A stretch of 13,969 nt of DNA from an uncultured Trueperaceae bacterium (GCA_937911855.1 CALDPK010000240.1:1-13969); one strand, 5' to 3'. Shown: positions 1 to 7,050, counted from the stretch's first letter. Made by a program: numbers and translations. The notes: generated by a model from the letters alone, not told the origin.

Positions 1-1
1 C

Positions 2-364
2 TTCAGCGAAGTCGCGCTGTTCGTGCCCTGCCCCATGTGCTGGTGGCAGCGCATCTTCATGTATCCGCTGGTGCTGATACTCGGGGTGGCCAGCTACGTG
101 GGCGACCAGAAGGTGGTGCGTTACGCGCTGCCTTTCTCAGTGATCGGCATGGGCGTCTCAGCCTGGCACTACGCCGGCCAGAAGTTTCCGGAACTGTTCC
201 CGCTGGGCGTATGCCGTGGCGGCGTCCCCTGCACCACCGAGTACATAAACTGGGCCGGGTTCATCACGATCCCGTTCCTGGCGTTTACGGCCTTCACGCT
301 GATCACGGTCATCCTGGGCATCAAGGCGTACGCCGACCGCCGGGCAGTGGCCAGCGCCGCCTGA
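2..364 (+). CDS. bdbC: BdbC/DsbB-like thiol:disulfide oxidoreductase, 5' end cut by window
   Basis: This is the C-terminal 120 residues of an integral membrane protein. The reading frame is open from base 2, so the true start lies outside the window. The first visible residues read FSEVALFVPCPMCWWQRIF, the CxxC redox motif and WxQR signature of the DsbB/BdbC family. A second cysteine pair, GVCRGGVPC, follows about 65 residues later, and three hydrophobic membrane segments are visible. Family members pass electrons from a secreted thioredoxin-like oxidase (BdbD or DsbA) to quinone and so drive disulfide formation outside the cytoplasm. The spacing of the second pair and the short loops favour the BdbC subtype over proteobacterial DsbB. 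The partner oxidase would probably lie upstream, beyond the edge. The stop is one base from that of the convergent metallopeptidase gene. The family is secure; the exact subtype is less so. Confidence 0.88.
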   Translation, partial: FSEVALFVPCPMCWWQRIFMYPLVLILGVASYVGDQKVVRYALPFSVIGMGVSAWHYAGQKFPELFPLGVCRGGVPCTTEYINWAGFITIPFLAFTAFTLITVILGIKAYADRRAVASAA

Positions 365-365
365 G

Positions 366-755
366 TCACTCGCCTGAGCGCCTGGGGAAGCTGCGGGCGT
401 CGATCTCATCCTGATCGATGAGGCTTGCGTCACCCGCAAGTGACTCCACGTGATGGCGCAGCTCATGCGTCAGCGTTTCCCAGATCTCATCCTCCCAGTC
501 GAAATCCGGATCTGCTTCCGCTATGCGCCGGAACGAGCCCCAGTACAGGACCACGTGGCGGCCGATACCTTCCGAGCCGCCCAGGAACGCGTCCGGGCCG
601 ATGTCAAGGTATTCGCCCATCCGCCAGACGTCTTCAAACTCGGGTTCGGGGTGCTCCTCCTCGAGGGCGAGCACGGCCTGGAGCCCCTTCATGAACTCGG
701 CGGGGATCTCGTCGACCATCTCTTGCAGTGTCTCCCTGAATTCAGGAAATGTCAT
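366..755 (-). CDS. Small zincin-like metallopeptidase family protein
   Basis: A 129-residue acidic, soluble protein with no signal peptide or membrane segment. Residues 97-102 read HELRHH, giving the HExxH zinc motif (H97, E98, H101) typical of zincins, preceded by the helix IWETLT. G108 and D109 lie where the minimal zincin family (PF06262-like, about 115-130 residues) has its further conserved Gly/Asp. The N-terminal FPEFRETLQEMVDEIPAEF also resembles that family. Substrates of these small proteins are unknown, and proteolytic activity is an inference from the motif. The ATG start at 755 is the first usable one: the in-frame ATG 12 bases upstream is followed at once by a stop. No clear Shine-Dalgarno precedes it. 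The gene is convergent with the BdbC gene and divergent from the DUF4388 regulator. Confidence 0.8.
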   Translation of the reverse strand: MTFPEFRETLQEMVDEIPAEFMKGLQAVLALEEEHPEPEFEDVWRMGEYLDIGPDAFLGGSEGIGRHVVLYWGSFRRIAEADPDFDWEDEIWETLTHELRHHVESLAGDASLIDQDEIDARSFPRRSGE

Positions 756-771
756 CTGGCATCACATGGCG

Positions 772-777
772 ATGATA
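772..777 (-). promoter_or_regulatory. Candidate -10 box (TATCAT) for the metallopeptidase gene
   Basis: On the minus strand TATCAT fits the TANNNT pattern seen before other genes here and lies 16 bases before the ATG. The predicted transcript would begin close to an ATG-TGA start-stop pair. No convincing -35 element is visible, so this is weak. Confidence 0.3.
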
Positions 778-788
778 TAGGCTACAGG
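778..788 (+). promoter_or_regulatory. Candidate -10 region for the DUF4388 regulator
   Basis: Two overlapping hexamers are possible: TAGGCT (778-783), ten bases before the ATG at 794, or TACAGG (783-788), five bases before it. Either would give a transcript with essentially no leader, in keeping with the absence of a Shine-Dalgarno. It faces the candidate promoter of the divergent metallopeptidase gene. It is weaker than the boxes before ltaE, trmFO and trkA. Confidence 0.35.
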
Positions 789-793
789 CGACC

Positions 794-1810
794 ATGCCGC
801 CAGTTGCCCTGCTCATCTGCACTGCCCAGTCACGCCTGATCCGCATGCGCGAGGAACTCGCCGCTGTCGGCTGGCGCGTCCATGTCGGCGACAATGTTCA
901 GGACGCCCTGCGTCAGCTCAAGGAAACGCCGGTGACCGCCGTCTTCAGCGATGAAGTCCTGCGCGGAGCCAGTGCGGCCGGATTCCTGGCCTGGACCAGG
1001 CGCGAACAGCCCAAAGCCCAGTTCTATCTTTTCGGAAGTCCCCAGGACTGGCGCGGCAACCTGCGCCCGGACGGTTTCCTGTCCTGGCCGCCGATCCGCA
1101 GCGAACTGCCGGTTGCGCCCGGAACGATCGCACCCACGGAAGCGGACCTGATCGGTGACGACGTGCCGCTGAGCGGCACGACCGGACTCATGTCGCTGGA
1201 GCAGCTCCTGGAGATGCTGCAGTTCTCCGGCCGCGACGCCGTCGTCCGCCTGCACGGCGGTCGCGGTTTCGTGCACCTGCAGAACGGCACTGTCCTGCAC
1301 GCCAGTCACCAGGTCGCGGGTGTGGTGCAGACGGGAATCAAGGCGTTGGCCGAACTCATGACGATGGCAGATACCGATTTCGCAGTCGAGGAGTTCCGGC
1401 CGCCGACGCGAACCACCATCAACCGTCCTGTCGCCGGCGCGGTAAGCGAAGCCGCTCAGGCTGCCGATGAACTCCGCCGCGACAGCAGGCTCGTGCAGCT
1501 GCTGCTGCGCGAACAGCCGAAACTGGCGGCCATCGCGGTCGGCTACCACCTGGCGCAGCAGCCCGACGCCGGTCATGGCGACGCTGACAGACTGTTCGCG
1601 TTGGCTGTCTCGCTGCTGAACGGCAACCGGGGGATCCTGGGAGCCGCGCCACAGTCGCTGCTCGTGAGCGGCGAGCGGCTGTCGGTCGCCGTGGTCACCT
1701 TCGCGGATACAAAACTCGTCGCCGCGTCAGTCAGGGGCAAGGCAGGCGCAGTGCTGCTGCGGCTGCTCGAGAAGGCCGTGGCGGCAACAGTCGAGAAATC
1801 AGTCGCCTGA
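794..1810 (+). CDS. Receiver-like / DUF4388 (PATAN) / roadblock-like regulatory protein
   Basis: A 338-residue cytoplasmic protein with three apparent modules. Residues 3-105 fold like a response-regulator receiver: D53 sits at the phosphoacceptor place in AVFSDEVLRG, but the N-terminal acidic pair and the late lysine (replaced around LSWPP, 96-100) are missing, so it is probably not phosphorylated normally. Residues 127-200 match DUF4388 (PATAN): LMSLEQLLEMLQFSGRDAVV, then GRGFVHLQNGTVLHAS. Residues 228-330 resemble a roadblock/LC7 domain, a fold that often binds small Ras-like GTPases (MglA type). Such proteins are common in Deinococcota, Myxococcota and Cyanobacteria and are thought to act as protein-interaction regulators; the target here is unknown. 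No histidine kinase or GTPase lies next to it. Its last 12 bases overlap the end of the opposing aroE gene. The DUF4388 call is firm; the flanking modules are judged by pattern. Confidence 0.8.
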   Translation: MPPVALLICTAQSRLIRMREELAAVGWRVHVGDNVQDALRQLKETPVTAVFSDEVLRGASAAGFLAWTRREQPKAQFYLFGSPQDWRGNLRPDGFLSWPPIRSELPVAPGTIAPTEADLIGDDVPLSGTTGLMSLEQLLEMLQFSGRDAVVRLHGGRGFVHLQNGTVLHASHQVAGVVQTGIKALAELMTMADTDFAVEEFRPPTRTTINRPVAGAVSEAAQAADELRRDSRLVQLLLREQPKLAAIAVGYHLAQQPDAGHGDADRLFALAVSLLNGNRGILGAAPQSLLVSGERLSVAVVTFADTKLVAASVRGKAGAVLLRLLEKAVAATVEKSVA

Positions 1811-2635
1811 CAGGGCCGCCCTGGCCGCGGACCGCATCGCACTCACAGGCACGTCAGCCAGCCCCGTCCACAGGCGCAGCGACGCCGCTCCCTGCTGAAC
1901 CAGCATCTCCAGACCCCCGAAAGCAGGCAGTCCGGCAGCCGCGGCGTCACGCAGCAGGCGGGTGCGCTCCGGCCTGTAGACCATGTCAACCACCACTGCC
2001 CGCGCGGGCAGCACGCCGGGCGGGAGTGGTGATTCGTCGGGATCGCGGCCTTCCAACTCCATGCCGACCGATGTCGTGTTCACGAGTACGTCCGCTTCTT
2101 CAAGCAGCTCTTCGCTGGCGGCAGGGGCCACAGCTTCCACCTGCGGGAACGCGGCAGCGAGCGCTTCAGCGCGCGCCACGGTCCGGTTGATGACGGTCAG
2201 GCGGGCGTGCCCCGCCAGACCGTAGACGGCGGCCCGAGCAGCGCCGCCAGCCCCCAAGACCACAACTGACAGGCCGCCGTCACCAGCCAGCCTCACTCCG
2301 GCAGATTCCAGCAGGGCGAGGAAGCCGTGCACGTCGGTGTTATCACCGTGCAGCCGGCCGTCCGAGTTCGTCACGGTGTTGACTGCGCCAACCTTGCGCG
2401 CAGCGTCACTGACAGAGTCCAGCAGGGGCATGATCCGTTCCTTGTGGGGCACGGTGACGTTGGCGCCCAGCACCCCGGCACTTCGCAGGCCGTTCACGGC
2501 GCCCTGCAGCTCTTCAGGCGGTACGGCTACGGCGCGGTAAGTGTGGGTAAGTCCCAGTTCCTTCAGTGCCGCAGTGTGCATGACGGGACTCAGGCTGTGG
2601 CCGGCAGGCCAGGCCAGCAGTTGCAGCTCAGCCAT
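1799..2635 (-). CDS. aroE: Shikimate dehydrogenase (NADP+)
   Basis: A 278-residue enzyme of full family length that reduces 3-dehydroshikimate to shikimate with NADPH in aromatic amino-acid and folate precursor synthesis. The N-terminus AWPAGHSLSPVMH holds the shikimate-binding SxS serines (S14, S16). NVTVPHK carries catalytic K65 and GDNTD carries catalytic D101. The dinucleotide fold starts at VVVLGAGGAARA (about 124-135), followed by the INRT motif (149-152) that selects NADP. NTTSVGM and GLEMLVQQGA are the usual C-terminal signatures. The ATG overlaps the ltaE stop by eight bases (ATGGCTGA), and no Shine-Dalgarno is seen, so translational coupling with ltaE is likely. The 3' end overlaps the convergent regulator gene by 12 bases, leaving no room for a separate terminator. 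Confidence 0.97.
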   Translation of the reverse strand: MAELQLLAWPAGHSLSPVMHTAALKELGLTHTYRAVAVPPEELQGAVNGLRSAGVLGANVTVPHKERIMPLLDSVSDAARKVGAVNTVTNSDGRLHGDNTDVHGFLALLESAGVRLAGDGGLSVVVLGAGGAARAAVYGLAGHARLTVINRTVARAEALAAAFPQVEAVAPAASEELLEEADVLVNTTSVGMELEGRDPDESPLPPGVLPARAVVVDMVYRPERTRLLRDAAAAGLPAFGGLEMLVQQGAASLRLWTGLADVPVSAMRSAARAALSGD

Positions 2636-3653
2636 GGCGGGCGTTCAGGACGGTGCGGACAGCGGCCAGCGCCTGATCCACCGCGCCTTGCGGCAGCTGA
2701 TGGTGGGTCACGAAACGAATCTTCCCGTCCAGGGCGTTGCAGAGCACAGCGTGTTCCGCCAGTTCGCGGGCCACGGCGGCAGCGTCGTCCAGGGCCACGT
2801 AGACCATGTTCGTCTGCACCGCCTCCAGGTCGACTTCCAGGCCTTGTATCCCGGCCAGCCCTTCGGCCAGCAGCCGTGCCTGTTCGTGATCGCGCAGCAG
2901 CCTGGCCGGGCCCTCGCGGATGGCCACGAGGCCCGCAGCTGCGAGCATCCCGGCCTGCCTCATGCCGCCACCCAGCATCTTCCGCAGCCTGTGGGCCTTT
3001 CTTATGAACTCCGCCGAGCCGAGCAGCACGGAACCGACCGGGGCGCCCAGACCTTTGCTCAGGCAGATGGAGACGCTGTCGAAGCCCCCGCACACGTCTG
3101 CTATGGAAACACCGAGTGCAGCGGCTGCATTGAAACCGCGCGCGGCGTCCAGATGGGCTGGCAGGCCGTGCCGGCGGGCGACTTCCACTATCTCGCGGGA
3201 CCGTTCCAGGGGCACGACGGTTCCGCCGGCAGCGTTGTGCGTGTTCTCGAGGCTGATCAGCCCGGTCTCAGCCTTGTGGATCGAATCCTGGATGGCAGCC
3301 TCGACGTGCGCTGCAGCGGGCACGCCGAGCGGCGCAGGCACGAAGCGGGGCAGCAGCCCGCCGATCACGGCCATCGCGCCCGGTTCGTACTCGTACACGT
3401 GCGCACCCTGCGGCATGATCACTTCCTGACCCGGCCGGCAGTGAACGGCCAGGGCGATCTGGTTTGCCATCGTGCCGGAAGGTGTGAACAGGCCGGCCTC
3501 AAAACCGGTCATCTCAGCCAGTTCGGCCTGCAGGGCGGCAACGGTTGGGTCTTCGAAGTAAACGTCATCGCCGACGGGTGCATCGATCATCGCCTGCCGC
3601 ATGGCGGCGTCGGGACGGGTGACTGTGTCGGAGCGGAAATCTGCAGTCTGCAT
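2628..3653 (-). CDS. ltaE: Low-specificity L-threonine aldolase
   Basis: A 341-residue PLP enzyme of fold type I that cleaves L-threonine or L-allo-threonine to glycine and acetaldehyde. The N-terminus FRSDTVTRPDAAMRQAM is diagnostic. Other matches are TPSGTMANQIAL (57-68), QGAHVYEYE with H85 stacking on PLP, the LDAAR element (D169 holding the pyridine nitrogen, R172), and the Schiff-base lysine K200 in CLSKGLGAPVGSVLLG. LDAARGF differs slightly from the usual DGAR form. The frame stays open upstream of base 3653, but the homology starts at this ATG, and a TACAAT box lies five bases before it, so the longer reading is rejected. It is the first gene of an operon with aroE and is divergent from trmFO. 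The gene could instead be named as a generic beta-eliminating lyase; threonine aldolase is much the best fit. Confidence 0.95.
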   Translation of the reverse strand: MQTADFRSDTVTRPDAAMRQAMIDAPVGDDVYFEDPTVAALQAELAEMTGFEAGLFTPSGTMANQIALAVHCRPGQEVIMPQGAHVYEYEPGAMAVIGGLLPRFVPAPLGVPAAAHVEAAIQDSIHKAETGLISLENTHNAAGGTVVPLERSREIVEVARRHGLPAHLDAARGFNAAAALGVSIADVCGGFDSVSICLSKGLGAPVGSVLLGSAEFIRKAHRLRKMLGGGMRQAGMLAAAGLVAIREGPARLLRDHEQARLLAEGLAGIQGLEVDLEAVQTNMVYVALDDAAAVARELAEHAVLCNALDGKIRFVTHHQLPQGAVDQALAAVRTVLNARHG

Positions 3654-3658
3654 ACGGG

Positions 3659-3664
3659 ATTGTA
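3659..3664 (-). promoter_or_regulatory. -10 box (TACAAT) of ltaE-aroE, leaderless type
   Basis: On the minus strand TACAAT, one base from consensus TATAAT, lies exactly five bases before the ltaE ATG. Transcription should therefore start at or within a base or two of the A of ATG, giving a leaderless mRNA. No Shine-Dalgarno can fit. The -35 region is poor. Confidence 0.7.
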
Positions 3665-3677
3665 CCGCCGCTGCTGC

Positions 3678-3683
3678 TACACT
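3678..3683 (+). promoter_or_regulatory. -10 box (TACACT) of trmFO, leaderless type
   Basis: TACACT lies six bases before the GTG start of trmFO, the distance expected from a -10 box to +1. This supports GTG at 3690 as the true start. It lies 13 bases beyond the opposing ltaE -10 box, so the two polymerase footprints overlap. Confidence 0.65.
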
Positions 3684-3689
3684 GACGCC

Positions 3690-5048
3690 GTGAACATCGA
3701 TACTGGCGCGAAGGCGCGCATCACCGTTATCGGGGCAGGCATGGCTGGCAGTGACGCCGCCCTGGCCGCCGCCCGTGCAGGCGTGGCGGTGGATCTGCAC
3801 GAGATGAGACCCGAGCGCATGACCCCCGCCCACAAGACCGAGGGCTTCGCTGAGATGGTCTGCTCGAACTCCTTCGGCGGCGAGGCCGCCAGCAACGCCA
3901 AAGGCCTGCTGCAGGCCGAGATGCTGGCCGCAGGTGGCGTCGTGATGACTGCCGCAAGCCAGAACCGGCTGCCCGCCGGCGGCGCAGTTGCGGTTGACCG
4001 CGAACTTCTGTCAGCACAGGTGACGCGCGAGGTTTCAAGTCACCCCCTCATCACGGTTCACCGCGGCGAACTGCCGCAGATACCTGAAGGCATCGTCGTC
4101 CTGGCCACCGGCCCGCTCACGAGCGACGCGCTGGCAGAAGCGATCCGCAAGCGTATCGGCGGGGATTTCCTGGGTTTCTACGACGCTGCTGCGCCGGTAA
4201 TCGAAGCCGACTCGATCGACATGAGCATCGCCTACCGGCGCGGCCGCTACGGCCAGTCGGCGGATTACATCAACCTGCCCTTCACGAAGGAGCAGTACGA
4301 CGCGTGGTTCGAACGGCTGACCGTGGCCCGCAGCCACACGCCACACGACTGGGAGAACCTGGAGTTCTTCGAAGGCTGCATCCCCATCGAGGAACTGGGA
4401 CGCCGCGGTTACGACACCCCGCGTTTCGGACCGCTCAAGCCGGTCGGGCTGGAGCATCCCGAGACGGACGAGCGGTTCTTCGCCGTCGCGCAGCTCCGCC
4501 AGGAGGACGCCGCGGGCCGCATGTACTCGATAGTCGGTTTCCAGACCGGCCTGAAGTGGGGCGACCAGAAGGAACTCGTGCAGCTGATGCCCGGCCTCGA
4601 GAATGCCGTGGTAGTCCGCTACGGCGTCATGCACCGCAACACGTACCTGAACGCCCCGGCGCTGCTGGGCAGTGACCTGCAGTTCAGGGACCACCCCGGC
4701 TTATACACCGCCGGCGTGCTGGCCGGTACCGAAGGCTATCTGGAGTCCAGCGCCACCGGCTGGCTCGCGGGCACCAACGCCGCCCGCCAGGCTCTGGGCC
4801 TGCCGCCGGTCGTACCGCCCGAAGAAAGCATGCTGGGCGGCCTGGTGCGCTACCTGAGCAGCGCCAACCCCGACAACTTCCAGCCGATGAACGCCAACTG
4901 GGGCCTCGTGCCAGCACAGCCCAAGAAGCGCGGAGTGGGCCGCAAGGAACGCCGGGAAGCTGCGTACGCCGTGGGCCTCGACGCCTTCCGTAACTGGCTG
5001 GAGACCGAGGGGCTTGCCCCGGCAGCACTTCAGGCAGTCGGAGTCTGA
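3690..5048 (+). CDS. trmFO: Methylenetetrahydrofolate-tRNA-(uracil-5-)-methyltransferase TrmFO
   Basis: A 452-residue flavoprotein that makes 5-methyluridine at position 54 of the tRNA T-loop, using 5,10-methylenetetrahydrofolate as carbon donor and FADH2/NAD(P)H as reductant. The FAD-binding GxGxxG is VIGAGMAGSDAA (13-24). The two family cysteines are present: C58 in EMVCSNSFGG and C230 in FFEGCIPIEELGRRG. The C-terminal GVLAGTEGYLESSATGWLAG is a further GidA/TrmFO signature, and the length separates it from the longer MnmG. The frame is open for hundreds of bases upstream, over the antisense of ltaE, but homology begins at MNIDTGAKARITVIG, so GTG at 3690 is used; a -10 box six bases upstream supports it. 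TrmFO is typical of Firmicutes, Deinococcota, alphaproteobacteria and some other phyla, whereas gammaproteobacteria use SAM-dependent TrmA. Its stop is one base from the next start. Confidence 0.97.
   Translation: MNIDTGAKARITVIGAGMAGSDAALAAARAGVAVDLHEMRPERMTPAHKTEGFAEMVCSNSFGGEAASNAKGLLQAEMLAAGGVVMTAASQNRLPAGGAVAVDRELLSAQVTREVSSHPLITVHRGELPQIPEGIVVLATGPLTSDALAEAIRKRIGGDFLGFYDAAAPVIEADSIDMSIAYRRGRYGQSADYINLPFTKEQYDAWFERLTVARSHTPHDWENLEFFEGCIPIEELGRRGYDTPRFGPLKPVGLEHPETDERFFAVAQLRQEDAAGRMYSIVGFQTGLKWGDQKELVQLMPGLENAVVVRYGVMHRNTYLNAPALLGSDLQFRDHPGLYTAGVLAGTEGYLESSATGWLAGTNAARQALGLPPVVPPEESMLGGLVRYLSSANPDNFQPMNANWGLVPAQPKKRGVGRKERREAAYAVGLDAFRNWLETEGLAPAALQAVGV
5040..5043 (+). promoter_or_regulatory. 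Shine-Dalgarno (GGAG) for the DUF3298 protein
   Basis: GGAG inside the last codons of trmFO lies six bases before the GTG at 5050. It decides this start over the upstream in-frame ATG at 5014, which would put 12 polar residues before the signal peptide. It also shows that genes inside the operon can use a Shine-Dalgarno, unlike the promoter-proximal genes. Confidence 0.5.
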
Positions 5049-5049
5049 C

Positions 5050-6039
5050 GTGAGGCTGCGCCGGTTCCTGCAGCTCACCGTACTGGTTGCCCTGGCGTTC
5101 AGCCAGGCGACTGCCGCCAACTACTACCGCGGATTCATCGGCGACGAGCCGTGGCAGCTTGAACTGAGCATCGACGGCAACGCGGTGCGCGGCCGGCTGA
5201 CCCATGATTACCTGCCATTGCAGCTGGAAGCGGGCGGCAGCTTCGACAGCGACGACAACTCGGTCGTCGCCCGCTTCGGCCTGACCGAAGGCGAACTCGT
5301 TGGCACGATGCTCGGCGAGCCCGATCCGTTCGGCAAGTTCCAGGGTACGTTCCTGACCGCGGACGGAATCGAGCCGTTCAGTTTCGAGCAGGTGGCCGTG
5401 TATGTGGATTACACCTACAGCCAGGACCTGATCCAGGCGACCAGCACCTACCCGTTCTTCACCTCCCCGCGCCTGCAGGAACTGAACAACCACGTGCAGC
5501 CCGACCTGATGGCTGAACAGATCCAGTTCGTGCAGTCGGCCCAGGCGGCCGGCGTGAGCGGCGACATCCTGAACGGCTGGTGGTTCGACTCGCGCGCAAC
5601 AATCGAGTACGCGGCTCCCGGACTGCTCAGCAGCCTCGTCACGGTCAGTGATTACACGGGCGGCCCGCATCCGACCCTCAACTACTGGTCCTACAACCTT
5701 GCACTGGTCGGCACGCGCCTCAGGCCGTTCGACCTGAGCGACCTGTTCCTGGACGACAGCCCCTGGCTGGAGACACTCGGCGAGCTGGTGCTGGCTGACC
5801 TGCGCGAACAGGGTGCCGACTGGGTCGTCGATGACACCATCACCGAAGTTACCGAAACCGACCTGCAGGTGTTCGTGGTCGGCCCGGTCGGCCTGCAGTT
5901 CGTGCTGGCGCCTTACCAGGTGGGACCATGGTCGTCCGGAAGTTTCACGGTGCTCATACCGCTTGAGGCGCTCAGCGATCTGCTTGACCCGCAGGGTCCC
6001 GCCCGCCTCCTTAAGCTGGAAGGTGCAACCGGCGACTGA
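5050..6039 (+). CDS. Exported DUF3298 (RsiV-like) domain protein
   Basis: A 329-residue predicted secreted protein. The GTG start gives VRLRRFLQLTVLVALAFSQATA, a classical signal peptide with a likely cut after the ATA at residues 20-22; no lipobox cysteine is present. Residues 25-115 form a beta-rich segment that opens with YYRGFIG and carries repeated GELVGTM/GKFQGTF-type strands, as found at the N-terminus of many DUF3298 proteins. Residues about 117-150 (YTYSQ..., TYPFFTSPRLQELNNHV) resemble DUF4163, and residues 178-320 match DUF3298: VTVSDYTGGPHPTLNYWSYN, LRPFDLSDLF, APYQVGPWSSGSFTVLIP. The domain occurs in the lysozyme-binding anti-sigma factor RsiV and the deacetylase PdaC, always outside the membrane. 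This copy has no membrane anchor or anti-sigma segment and no deacetylase domain, so it is more likely a periplasmic or cell-wall binding protein. Its function is unknown. Confidence 0.82.
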   Translation: MRLRRFLQLTVLVALAFSQATAANYYRGFIGDEPWQLELSIDGNAVRGRLTHDYLPLQLEAGGSFDSDDNSVVARFGLTEGELVGTMLGEPDPFGKFQGTFLTADGIEPFSFEQVAVYVDYTYSQDLIQATSTYPFFTSPRLQELNNHVQPDLMAEQIQFVQSAQAAGVSGDILNGWWFDSRATIEYAAPGLLSSLVTVSDYTGGPHPTLNYWSYNLALVGTRLRPFDLSDLFLDDSPWLETLGELVLADLREQGADWVVDDTITEVTETDLQVFVVGPVGLQFVLAPYQVGPWSSGSFTVLIPLEALSDLLDPQGPARLLKLEGATGD

Positions 6040-7050
6040 ATGGCCGTCATCCTGCTGCCCCTCCTGGGTCCGTTGCACCTCCGTTACCCCGCCCTGAACG
6101 CAGTCACCGTGCGTGACATCCTCGCCGAACTGGACCCGGGCTCTGTCACTACCACCGTGCTCTCCCAGGACGAGCTGAGAAGCGAAAGCTGGCAGGACAC
6201 GTTCGAACTGGCCCTGCCGCTGGCGGTCGCACCCTGGCTCAGGAAGGGCGGCAAGGAACTGATCCCGGTGATCGAGCCCCCGAAGGACACCACGGCCCAG
6301 GCGGATTTCTTCCGCTACGCAGGTGAGATGCCGGCCCTCGAAGAGAAACTCGGCAACTTCGGCGCACTTGAACGCCAGCTTGCCCGGGCACTCGACAGCC
6401 AGCTCAACCTGAAAGTGCTGCGGGAGGAGATCCTGCCGCTGGCACGCGACATGCAGCAGGAACTGCGGCGCCAGGCGGGTGACGGTCCTGCCACAGCCTG
6501 GATCTGGCAGCGCAGCACGGTGGCAGCAGCGCGGATCAGGGCCCTTGAAACAGACAGGCCGGTGGCCGTTCTCGCCAGCCTCGAGCACGTTCCCGCTCTC
6601 GAGGAAGCACTTCAGGGAGCCGGAGCCGAGCTGCTTGACCTACCCGACCAGATAGCGGTGTCGCCCGAAGCCCGTGAGCGCGTCCTGCTGGACCAGGCGA
6701 TGCTCACCGGTCCGGACGGCAACATCCGGGCGCTGATGGACGCGCTCGAACAGCTGGGCAGCGCTGAAGCGGGTTACGCGCGCGCCAACCTGTTCATGTC
6801 GAGCGGCCATTACCTGGAAGCGCTGGAACTGCTCGAGAAGGTCTCACACGAAGATTTCTCAACTCCCTACTTCCTGCCGGGCTTCCTGCTGGCGCGCCTG
6901 GGTCAGCTGCGTGACCTGGCGGGCAAGCGCAGCCTGGCGCTGCAGGCTTACCGCGGCGTACTCGCACTCTCCTGGGCCCCCGCAGAAGCCGCTGAGGCCG
7001 CCAGGGACGGCCTGGAAACGCCGTTCACGCTGAAGCAGACGGCCGGTTAA
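6040..7050 (+). CDS. Uncharacterised protein: divergent TraB/TIKI-like domain plus C-terminal TPR
   Basis: A 336-residue protein of unknown function, starting directly after the upstream TGA. It begins ILLPLLGPLHLRYPAL, a strand ending in GxxH (G10, H13) like the first motif of TraB/TIKI/ChaN-type proteins. Residues 155-200 match the later part of that fold: WQRSTVAAARIRAL resembles the ERN...I motif, and AVLASLEHVPALEEALQGAG resembles the family's vvVGxxHxxGL...L...G element, with H183 kept but the glycine of GxxH changed to serine. Residues 231-320 form two TPR-like helix hairpins (YARANLFMSSGHYLEALELL and LRDLAGKRSLALQAYRGVL). The N-terminus is hydrophobic but reads as a beta strand, not a signal peptide, so it is probably cytoplasmic. 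TIKI proteins are metalloproteases; no activity can be claimed here. The coding call is firm; the domain assignment is by pattern only. Confidence 0.7.
   Translation: MAVILLPLLGPLHLRYPALNAVTVRDILAELDPGSVTTTVLSQDELRSESWQDTFELALPLAVAPWLRKGGKELIPVIEPPKDTTAQADFFRYAGEMPALEEKLGNFGALERQLARALDSQLNLKVLREEILPLARDMQQELRRQAGDGPATAWIWQRSTVAAARIRALETDRPVAVLASLEHVPALEEALQGAGAELLDLPDQIAVSPEARERVLLDQAMLTGPDGNIRALMDALEQLGSAEAGYARANLFMSSGHYLEALELLEKVSHEDFSTPYFLPGFLLARLGQLRDLAGKRSLALQAYRGVLALSWAPAEAAEAARDGLETPFTLKQTAG

Noticed and set aside
423..438. Inverted repeat CTTGCG...CGCAAG as a bidirectional terminator between the first two genes.
   Set aside because: It lies inside the metallopeptidase coding sequence, 60 bases from the stop codons, has a six-base stem and no T-run.
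830..1576. A 248-codon minus-strand frame opposite the DUF4388 regulator.
   Set aside because: Shadow of the plus-strand gene: low-complexity Arg/Gln/Gly composition and no motif, while the plus frame has recognisable domains.
2541..3689. N-terminal extension of trmFO upstream of 3690 (frame open from 2541).
   Set aside because: It is antisense to ltaE, shows no homology, and trmFO homology plus a -10 box both place the start at 3690.
3654..3833. 60-codon N-terminal extension of the threonine aldolase.
   Set aside because: It would run over the trmFO start; the family begins at the ATG at 3653 with FRSDTVTRPD, and a TACAAT box lies just before it.
4684..6588. A 634-codon open frame on the minus strand opposite the trmFO end and the next two genes.
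   Set aside because: It has no recognisable family, is rich in Arg/Gln/His/Gly/Ala as expected for antisense of GC-rich genes, and opposes three better supported genes.
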